From CAYLMG01 sp964464635 (GTDB lineage Bacteria; Planctomycetota; Phycisphaerae; Sedimentisphaerales; Anaerobacaceae), in NCBI GenBank assembly GCA_964464635.1, contig CAYXGT010000081.1, forward strand, positions 1 to 11,935: a stretch of 11,935 nt of DNA, in the 5' to 3' direction. The position numbers were made by a program, and so were the translations under genes. Each line of letters begins with the position of its first letter. Position 1 is the first letter of the stretch. The notes under the pieces were generated by a model. The model worked only from the letters and a program-made list of their open reading frames with translations. It ran no database searches and had not been told where the DNA came from. Positions 6,448 through 11,935 of the stretch are shown piece after piece.

Positions 6448-8424
6448 TTAAGCCCGACGACTTGAAATCAGATTTTTTTGTTCACTTACTTTCTCAGGTA
6501 CTTTCCTATCTGGTAATGTAAACCAGAAAGTCGAGCCTTTCCCCGGCTCTGATTCAACTCCAATTTGGCCCCCGTGCTTTTCGACAATCCTTTTACAAAC
6601 CGATAGCCCTATTCCTGTCCCTTCGTATTCCCGACGAGAGTGAAGGCGTCTGAACATTTTGAAAATATCGCTACAGTATTTTTCCTCGATACCTATTCCA
6701 TTATCTTTGACATTTATACGAATCTGACCTTCAGGCGTGCTTCCGGCGGTAATGACTACATGCGGATTAACACCCTGTGCCCGATACTTGATACCATTTG
6801 CAACAAGATTCTGCAGTAACTGACTTGTCTGAACCGAATTTGCCCAGACTTTCGGCAGCTGATTAGGCACTTCAATGGTCGCAGAACTTTCCTCGAGCAG
6901 AGCGGAAAGCTCTACCTGCCTTAACTGCTCGATAACTGCGTTTAAGTCAACCTCTTCAAGAGGAGCCTCTTTAGTACTCACACGGGAATACATCAAAAGT
7001 CCCTCTATCATTTTGTTCATCCTATCCGCACCATCAATCATAAACTTCATATTTTCCTGGTCCTCCTCGGATAGTTTGTCTTCAAGGGAATCTTTGAGCA
7101 AACTTCCGAAAGAAGAAATCTTTCTCAAAGGCTCCCGCAAGTCGTGTGAAGCTATATAGACAAAGTCCTTAAGCTCCTGGTTAACCTTTTCCATTTTATT
7201 TCTTGCTTCCGTAAGGCTGTTGTTGGAAGAAACAAGCTTTTGGTTGGTGACCTTGAGCAAATTCTCAGCCTTTTTGCGCTCGGCTACCTCCTTGTTCAGG
7301 TTATACACGTAGGTTGTCTTCTTCTGTAACTCTGCAGCCATTTTATTGAAGGAATCCGCGAGCATCCCGACCTCATCGTTGCATGTTTTTTCAGTTCTAT
7401 AACTGAAATTACCCTTCGATATTATCTTGGTTGACTCAACAAGATTCGAAATAGAACTAACCATTAAACCTGAGAGATAATAGAATATAGACAAAGTAAA
7501 AGTTGTGAATATCACCGATAACACAATCGAGAAAAATTTATTACTTTTTATTATTGACGCAATAGTTGCACTAAACTGAGCAAGCTCATCTTTTTTCAAG
7601 GATTTTGCCAGGGATAAAGTATTTATGACCTTATATTTATACAGAAGGATTTTGCTAATGTAATCGGATATATCTGCTTTTATCTGAATTATCCGTTCAG
7701 AAGTTTCTATCAATTCTCGCAAACTTTCATCAAGACCCAACGCATAATCTTTTTCTGTCTCAGAGCGGTGATTCTCTTTTAATAAAGCTTCGGCTGCTTC
7801 AATCTGCTCCATCGTCTGTGACAATCTCTCTGAAGAGTTTGGTTCATCCATTGCATACAGCCCAAGAGCATACTCGGAAATTCCTGTGTATAACTGTCTT
7901 GCCAAAAGTACATAGTTGTCCAGAGATTGTTTTTGTTCGGCCGTTGCATAGCTAATATTTGATGTATAAAGGTTCTCAATTTTTATTTCAACTTCTTTTA
8001 GCGGTTCCAATAATTTGATGCATTCTCTATGCTCTTTAAAAATGTCACCTCCTACTCCTTCCAGGTATTGCTTATGAGCTAAAAGATTACTATAGATATC
8101 TTGTTCCATGGACCCGTGTTTACCTTTTCCATACTCTTCTAATGATTTCCCAATCTTAGTAAGCATCTCCTGGAAATTTTTATCTGCATTCTCATTATTT
8201 GAGGACACTAATCCCTCAATCCCAATAAATAATTTTTCGAATTCCGCCTTTGTTTCAAGGATAGCAGCGATATCCGGAACAGCGTTGTCTTTAACCTCCA
8301 GGTAAACCCGACCTATTTTGCCGAAGCCATAGATAGATAAAACAGTAATCACCGCAACTAAAGCAACGGTGACAACTGAAATTAAACCCAGCTTTCTGCC
8401 AATCCTTAAATCTCTGAATCTCAT
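6448..8424 (-). CDS. Membrane sensor histidine kinase (two TM, HAMP, HisKA, HATPase)
   Basis: A sensor kinase of 658 residues. TM1 spans about 11-33, followed by a mostly helical extracytoplasmic region of about 265 residues (35-297) that I cannot assign to a named sensor family; it looks like a long four-helix-bundle type. TM2 is about 298-322, then HAMP (about 320-373), a coiled linker (375-420), and a HisKA domain with H427 in ASHDLREPL, a form shared with phytochrome-like kinases. The ATPase domain has N543 (N box), DNGIGI (574-579), an F-box region around 588-596 and GTGIGLS (602-608), so it should be active. No receiver or PAS domain is present. Start: ATG 8424 with weak AGAAGAG upstream. 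It lies between a receiver gene and two more, with a fourth receiver in the REC-GGDEF-HD-GYP protein, so it is the probable phosphate source for all four. Ligand unknown. Confidence 0.95.
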   Translation of the reverse strand: MRFRDLRIGRKLGLISVVTVALVAVITVLSIYGFGKIGRVYLEVKDNAVPDIAAILETKAEFEKLFIGIEGLVSSNNENADKNFQEMLTKIGKSLEEYGKGKHGSMEQDIYSNLLAHKQYLEGVGGDIFKEHRECIKLLEPLKEVEIKIENLYTSNISYATAEQKQSLDNYVLLARQLYTGISEYALGLYAMDEPNSSERLSQTMEQIEAAEALLKENHRSETEKDYALGLDESLRELIETSERIIQIKADISDYISKILLYKYKVINTLSLAKSLKKDELAQFSATIASIIKSNKFFSIVLSVIFTTFTLSIFYYLSGLMVSSISNLVESTKIISKGNFSYRTEKTCNDEVGMLADSFNKMAAELQKKTTYVYNLNKEVAERKKAENLLKVTNQKLVSSNNSLTEARNKMEKVNQELKDFVYIASHDLREPLRKISSFGSLLKDSLEDKLSEEDQENMKFMIDGADRMNKMIEGLLMYSRVSTKEAPLEEVDLNAVIEQLRQVELSALLEESSATIEVPNQLPKVWANSVQTSQLLQNLVANGIKYRAQGVNPHVVITAGSTPEGQIRINVKDNGIGIEEKYCSDIFKMFRRLHSRREYEGTGIGLSVCKRIVEKHGGQIGVESEPGKGSTFWFTLPDRKVPEKVSEQKNLISSRRA

Positions 8425-8447
8425 TTTGGTTTACTCTTCTGCTTCAA

Positions 8448-8475
8448 CCTATATTTTTCGAGTTTTTCATCTCAA
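8448..8475 (-). promoter_or_regulatory. Possible internal promoter before the histidine kinase gene
   Basis: TTGAGA (8475-8470) and TATAGG (8453-8448) on the minus strand with a 16-base spacer, in the 95-base gap between the first receiver gene and the kinase gene. Matches are five of six and four of six. The leader would be very short, about 16-18 bases. The call is tentative. Confidence 0.3.
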
Positions 8476-8519
8476 TTACTGCTTAGAAGATTATCGGGCT
8501 GATATCAACTACGGCATCT

Positions 8520-8984
8520 CTATTCCAAATCGCTGATCACAATTTTCTCAAGAGCTGTGTTATCTCGAGGTTCGCCCGGTATTTTGCTCAACATCCAGTA
8601 AATATCGACAATCCGAACTGCCTTGACGAACTTCTTATAATCAACGGGCTTAACGATATAGCCGACTATCCCCAGCTTAAAACATCTTGTTATATCCTGG
8701 CTGCTCTCTGACGTCGTCAGAGCTACCACGGGAATGGATTTTAACTCTTCATCTGACTTTGCCTCCTCAAGAAACTCGATGCCGTTCATTTTGGGCATAT
8801 TCAAATCCAAAAGGATGATACATGGCCTTTCATTCTCTCCGTTCTTCAAATACTCCAGCGCCTCCTCACCATTGCCCGCATTAACTAATTCGTTCTCAAT
8901 GTTAAGTTCTTTTAATGCCCGCTTGATAATCAGCACATCCGCAGAGTCATCCTCAACCAGCATAATCGGTTTCAAGCTTCTCAT
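8520..8984 (-). CDS. Standalone Rcp1-like receiver protein, first gene of the signalling operon
   Basis: A single-domain receiver of 154 residues from the preferred ATG at 8984. The pocket is E11-D12-D13, the phosphoacceptor D60 in LLDLNMPK; the conserved Thr lies in VALTTSE and the Lys in VKP. The C-terminal helix IYWML is again Rcp1-like, followed by a short polar tail absent from the other two receivers. An in-frame GTG at 8999 is possible, but it lies inside the AAGGTGGGG purine tract that fits as the ribosome site for ATG 8984, nine bases away. The gene is more diverged from the other two standalone receivers than they are from each other. The histidine kinase gene follows after 95 bases. 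It is a probable phosphorylation target with no output domain. Confidence 0.93.
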   Translation of the reverse strand: MRSLKPIMLVEDDSADVLIIKRALKELNIENELVNAGNGEEALEYLKNGENERPCIILLDLNMPKMNGIEFLEEAKSDEELKSIPVVALTTSESSQDITRCFKLGIVGYIVKPVDYKKFVKAVRIVDIYWMLSKIPGEPRDNTALEKIVISDLE

Positions 8985-9014
8985 ATCAAATATCCCCACC
9001 TTTTTAGTTCAGGA

Positions 9015-9043
9015 ATTGTAAACAACATAAACACCTACAACAA
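9015..9043 (-). promoter_or_regulatory. Candidate promoter for the signalling operon
   Basis: TTGTTG (9043-9038) and TACAAT (9020-9015) on the minus strand with a 17-base spacer. The -10 box matches five of six, the -35 only three of six. It would give a leader of about 25-28 bases containing AAGGTGGGG before ATG 8984. It is plausible by position but weak. Confidence 0.35.
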
Positions 9044-9064
9044 TCGCACCCCACACTTATCAAT

Positions 9065-9088
9065 TAAGCTCAGGCTGAAAAGAGCTTA
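9065..9088. repeat. Small hairpin in the leader region of the signalling operon
   Basis: A seven-base inverted repeat, TAAGCTC (9065-9071 on the plus strand) against GAGCTTA (9082-9088), with a 10-base loop. Neither strand has a T run after it, so it is not a standard terminator. It lies upstream of the candidate -35 box and could be an operator or be without function. Confidence 0.35.
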
Positions 9089-9157
9089 TCTGTCATTACA
9101 ATTATTATGTTCTTTCGGCGATATATTGAGCTTCCTTTACTTAGTATAAGCCATAAA

Positions 9158-9237
9158 TGCATCAGGATAGGGTAGATACCTTACAGAAAATTATGCATCC
9201 GAGAACTTTAACATTATCGGCCTATCCGTGCGATGCA
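9158..9237. repeat. Long interrupted inverted repeat, possible structured RNA or operator
   Basis: On the plus strand, TGCATC (9158-9163) pairs with GATGCA (9232-9237) and GGATAGG (9165-9171) pairs with CCTATCC (9221-9227): 13 base pairs interrupted by an asymmetric bulge (one base against GTGC). Inside the 49-base loop are two short stems, GGTA/TACC (9171-9180, which competes for one base with the outer stem) and CCGA/TCGG (9199-9202 with 9217-9220, directly abutting the outer stem). The shape resembles a multi-branched RNA. No known riboswitch class fits by eye. It lies about 110 bases behind one operon and 175 before the next. Confidence 0.45.
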
Positions 9238-9344
9238 ACGGTTGGACTTTGAATCAGCAAAAAATATGAGATGAAAACTAAAAGAGGCTTTTGTAAAGAT
9301 AAATTATCATAAAACGGACTCGTCAGTAGCTGTAAAATCCCGCC

Positions 9345-10466
9345 TCAATGGAAAATAAGCAACAGCACATCAATGATAAACAATAAAACAATTGCGATTT
9401 CAAGCATAACCATCCAGAAATTAAACCTGTTTTCCTGGAGCATCTGATAAAGTTCGCCGAGAGTCCTGATCTTTTCACCAATGATTTTGTGCCAGTCAGC
9501 AAGATGAAAACGCTTTGATACACTTTGGTATATCCTCGCCAGATGCCAGTCACCAAAAAACTTTGTAATATTAACAAGCTCGTCGTTTAGCCTCGCCAAA
9601 TCCACTCTGATTTCACGCAGATTTTTAAGCACTTCACTGCTCGGACTCGTGTGTTTGCGAGCCAGGTCCCTGTACGCAGTTTCCATAGACGAATCAAGAA
9701 ACCGGTCATAAGCCTCAAGCTCCATAAGCTGAACATTTGCAACTTCCATAACATGCAGCACATCGCCGAGATTCTCTTCTTCACCAATAATCAAAGCAGC
9801 ATCCCAGTCAACAACCACCAAATCCTTCTTATAATATGTCAGATACTGTTCGGTTGACTCTATTACCTCCTGCTCGGACAGACTATCGGGTTTTTCTTCC
9901 TCCGTCAGTAAAGCAGCAATATCTCTTCGATTATTTATAAACCAGTTCTCAACATTAAAATTGGAATCATTATCTCCGGTCAGCAACTTTTCAAAACAGA
10001 AGATTGTATATTCTTCAGGCCGGCCGAGCTGTGTCACGGGCCGAACACAAAAGGGTTTTAACTGATATAAGATATCCTCCGCAAGCTTTCTTACATGCTG
10101 TCCTATATTGGACTGACCAATATTGAGTTCATGGTAGCTTATCAATTGACTAATCTGATTAACTTCAAACGGCACGGTTAGCTGGACGCTTACAGCACCA
10201 ATGTTGAAGATTTTTATCATTTGCTGAATATTGACATATTTCCCGGCAATTTCGAGCCGCTGCTCCGGCAATTTTAGCATTTGCGGCCTGTAGAAAAACA
10301 TCTGTTTCGGACTGCGTTTGCTCGGCCCTATGGAAAATTCTTCGAGCCGACTACCAAGAAGCTCAGAAATACGGTCGCGTTTCATATCATAGGCAATGTC
10401 AAATGCAAAAATATATACAACTTTGCCGCTATAAGCATTCGAATTGAAATTTTTCTCGGCAACCAT
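9345..10466 (-). CDS. Tail-anchored protein, possibly RMD1/DUF155-like
   Basis: A protein of 373 residues with a mixed alpha/beta N-terminal half (VVYIFAFDIAYD near 16-27, EEYTIFCFEK 151-160), then VVVDWD (217-222) and a long helical region (about 235-345) with WHLARIY (307-313). One hydrophobic helix (about 350-371) ends two residues before the C-terminus, a tail-anchor pattern. An N-terminal globular domain, a conserved V-x-D strand, a helical hairpin and a terminal membrane helix match the layout I know for the RMD1/DUF155 family, whose eukaryotic members are mitochondrial inner-membrane proteins. The assignment rests on layout and a few residues, and the N-terminal part is longer than usual. 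Start: ATG 10466 with AAGGAG eight bases upstream. It begins 40 bases after the GH130 stop, so is probably in the same operon. Its biochemical role is unknown. Confidence 0.72.
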   Translation of the reverse strand: MVAEKNFNSNAYSGKVVYIFAFDIAYDMKRDRISELLGSRLEEFSIGPSKRSPKQMFFYRPQMLKLPEQRLEIAGKYVNIQQMIKIFNIGAVSVQLTVPFEVNQISQLISYHELNIGQSNIGQHVRKLAEDILYQLKPFCVRPVTQLGRPEEYTIFCFEKLLTGDNDSNFNVENWFINNRRDIAALLTEEEKPDSLSEQEVIESTEQYLTYYKKDLVVVDWDAALIIGEEENLGDVLHVMEVANVQLMELEAYDRFLDSSMETAYRDLARKHTSPSSEVLKNLREIRVDLARLNDELVNITKFFGDWHLARIYQSVSKRFHLADWHKIIGEKIRTLGELYQMLQENRFNFWMVMLEIAIVLLFIIDVLLLIFH

Positions 10467-10506
10467 CCCGATTTCTCCTTTTCTTCAAAGCAGTTTCTCT
10501 CAAACT

Positions 10507-11484
10507 TTACGGGTTTTTCCACCAATCATTAAGACTATGCTCGGGACAGCCGAGAATGAAGTCAACCAAATCATTCAGCTTTGCGGTAGCCAGAGCTATG
10601 CAGGAATCCGCTGCACCATAGTACATACTGACAGTATCATCCTTAACAGTCCAGCCGCACGGGAAAACCACGTCATCGACATCACCCTCCCTTTCATAAG
10701 TCGCCTTCGGGCCAAAAATCCATTCATCGGTTCTACGCACAATTCGTTTGGGCTCCTCAAGGTCAAGCAAAACAAGGCCTAACCTATAAATGGAGCCGGA
10801 CGCTGTGGTTCGAACACCGTGATATAAGACAAGCCAGCCCTCGCTGGTCTCGATCGGAGGCGCCGATAGACCTATTTTATTTGCATCCCACCAGCTTCCC
10901 TCACGGGCATATATAATTTCCTGATGGTCACCCCAGTGCTTCAGGTCTGGAGAAAAAGACAGCCATATATTAGCAGGCAGATTCGGCAAGCTCGCGACAG
11001 GCCGATGAAGCATAGCCCATCTATCACCGAATCTTTTCGGAAATAAAGCAGCATCCTTGTCCTCTGGAGGCATTACCGGTCCCAATCTTTGAAAAGTATG
11101 AAAATCTTCCGTAGTAGCAAGTGCGACCAGAGGCCCGCCTTTTGAATATGCAGTGTAAGCGATTACCCATTTGTTCAATTCCTCAAGCCAGGTAATTCTC
11201 GGGTCCTCTATCCCCCAGAGTTCCTCCGGATGGCCTGCAGGCTCAGGCCGCAATGTCGGCTCGCTGTCAATCTGCCAATTGCTTACGCCATCGTCACTTC
11301 TGGCCGCCGTGAAATGTGAAATGCCTCTGAAATCCTCCACACGAACAAGCAATAACGTTTTCCCGCCAAACTCAGTAGCGGCAGCATTGAAAACCGAATT
11401 AGCTCTGTAAGGCCAGTTTTCAACCGAAAGAATTGGATTAGCGGGGTGCCGCTTAAACAGCTCGTGACTGGTTTTTTGATTCAT
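10507..11484 (-). CDS. GH130 family beta-mannoside phosphorylase / mannosidase-like enzyme
   Basis: A five-bladed beta-propeller glycosidase of 325 residues, without signal peptide and so probably cytoplasmic. GH130 landmarks run in order: NPIL (16-19), LVRVED (46-51), GIEDPRIT (91-98) with the probable proton donor Asp94, KDAALFP (143-149), LHRP (159-162), a KIG turn (203-205), APPI (208-211), YHGV (221-224), YRLGLVLLDLEEP (233-245), VVFPCG (272-277) and YYGAADS (288-294). GH130 enzymes phosphorolyse or hydrolyse beta-linked mannosides. The basic residues R48, R161, K203 and H222 lie where phosphate-binding residues are expected, which favours a phosphorylase, but the subfamily and linkage cannot be fixed by eye. 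An in-frame GTG exists at 11511, but ATG 11484 is preferred: it lies two bases after the previous stop, with AAAGGAAAA in that gene's last codons as ribosome site. No transporter or other sugar gene is visible nearby. Confidence 0.92.
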   Translation of the reverse strand: MNQKTSHELFKRHPANPILSVENWPYRANSVFNAAATEFGGKTLLLVRVEDFRGISHFTAARSDDGVSNWQIDSEPTLRPEPAGHPEELWGIEDPRITWLEELNKWVIAYTAYSKGGPLVALATTEDFHTFQRLGPVMPPEDKDAALFPKRFGDRWAMLHRPVASLPNLPANIWLSFSPDLKHWGDHQEIIYAREGSWWDANKIGLSAPPIETSEGWLVLYHGVRTTASGSIYRLGLVLLDLEEPKRIVRRTDEWIFGPKATYEREGDVDDVVFPCGWTVKDDTVSMYYGAADSCIALATAKLNDLVDFILGCPEHSLNDWWKNP

Positions 11485-11486
11485 AT

Positions 11487-11935
11487 TTATTTTCCTTTTC
11501 TGAACGGCCACAAAAACCTAAATAAGGAACTATAATCCCATCTGCCTTTCCTGAGCGGAAATATTCCTTTTTCCACATAGCCAACTTCCTCTATGGAATA
11601 AAACGCCCCGGGATTAAATTTATTAATCAGCTCGACGACACAGGGTACTTCTCTTCTCGGTACAACAGTAAAAATCACGTTAACTTTTCCTTCAACGCCC
11701 TGGCCCTCTATACTCGTAGCTCCATATTCGGATTTGCTTAGCGATTTTATTAGTTCACCGGCTTCTTTTTTAGTTACAACTCTAAGAATTACAACGCCGA
11801 TAGATAATTTCTCTGCAATGCAGATACCCACGAAATTACCTATAGCAAAGCCGCCTGCGTATGCTATATAGCAGACAGGATTGGCAAGGTTCTTCATAAT
11901 CTGACCTATAGCAATCAGCCAGATAAGTATCTCGA
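11487..11935 (-). CDS. UPF0316/DUF2179 membrane protein, 5' end cut by window edge
   Basis: The C-terminal 148 residues of a UPF0316-type protein (related to B. subtilis YebE). An ATG at 11897 could be taken as the start, but the open frame continues upstream to the window edge and encodes EILIWLIAIGQIM, the end of the family's membrane helix, so the gene is partial and the true start lies outside. After it come NPVCYIAYAGGFAIGNFVG (a second membrane segment), then the soluble DUF2179 domain with LRVVTKKEA, NVIFTVVPRRE and the hallmark FNPGAFYSIEEV near the end. The C-terminal extension is basic and aromatic. The family's function is unknown; the DUF2179 fold has been linked to nucleotide-type ligand binding in related proteins, but that is not established here. 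The stop is two bases before the GH130 ATG, so the two are translationally linked. Confidence 0.88.
   Translation of the reverse strand, partial: EILIWLIAIGQIMKNLANPVCYIAYAGGFAIGNFVGICIAEKLSIGVVILRVVTKKEAGELIKSLSKSEYGATSIEGQGVEGKVNVIFTVVPRREVPCVVELINKFNPGAFYSIEEVGYVEKGIFPLRKGRWDYSSLFRFLWPFRKGK

Larger units (their letters stand above)
8985..9344. other. Gene-free stretch between the two right-hand operons
   Basis: About 360 bases, AT-rich, with no plausible gene on either strand. It holds a candidate promoter (9015-9043), a small hairpin (9065-9088) and a long interrupted inverted repeat (9158-9237). I see no classical stem-plus-T-run terminator behind the gene ending at 9345, and no recognisable c-di-GMP riboswitch core despite the GGDEF gene downstream. 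Confidence 0.7.

Noticed and set aside
8500..8507. Perfect palindrome TGATATCA between the first receiver gene and the kinase gene
   Set aside because: Only eight bases with no flanking symmetry and no second copy; expected by chance.
9316..9326. CTGACGAGTCC on the minus strand, resembling a hammerhead ribozyme core
   Set aside because: No matching stem II return strand and no GAAA box follows, and the flanks cannot form stems I and III.
8985..9344. Possible c-di-GMP riboswitch before the GGDEF operon
   Set aside because: The conserved core sequences of the c-di-GMP-I class are absent; GCACGGATAGG is only a superficial likeness.
11485..11511. GTG at 11511 as start of the GH130 gene
   Set aside because: It would overlap the UPF0316 gene by 25 bases and lacks a ribosome site, whereas ATG 11484 has one.

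Overview
All eleven protein-coding genes in this window lie on the minus strand, so transcription runs from the right edge to the left edge. The gene set points to a planctomycete, perhaps the Phycisphaerae/Sedimentisphaerales side. The evidence is a Ser/Thr kinase with a DYG activation loop and an 'ELRGIKQCMNLKNPHLV' helix-C region of the sort I associate with that phylum, an FHA/TPR protein and a membrane-anchored coiled-coil protein beside it, and Rcp1-type response regulators. The taxonomy is inference from memory of these families, not a computed placement.

Right block (9345-11935): a UPF0316/DUF2179 membrane protein cut by the window edge, a GH130 mannoside phosphorylase/mannosidase-like enzyme two bases behind it, and a tail-anchored protein resembling the RMD1/DUF155 family. 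Tight spacing suggests one operon. A gene-free stretch of about 360 bases (8985-9344) follows. It holds an interrupted inverted repeat that could fold as a branched RNA, a smaller hairpin and a weak candidate promoter.

Middle block (3881-8984): a signalling operon of a standalone receiver (REC) protein, a large two-TM histidine kinase with no receiver of its own, two more standalone receivers that look like a tandem duplication, and a REC-GGDEF-HD-GYP protein translationally coupled to the receiver before it. One membrane sensor thus sits with four receiver domains, one of which controls c-di-GMP output. The GGDEF motif is intact. The HD-GYP domain has lost the His of its HD motif and the following Lys, so the output is predicted to favour c-di-GMP synthesis or binding over hydrolysis.

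Left block (1-3667): a membrane-anchored coiled-coil protein, a TPR-like protein with two divergent FHA-like domains, and a Ser/Thr kinase running off the left edge. The FHA gene has a good sigma70-like promoter. The leaders of the FHA gene and the coiled-coil gene share an identical 11-mer at nearly the same distance from the start codon, which suggests common control. I saw no tRNA, rRNA, CRISPR array, insertion sequence or phage gene.
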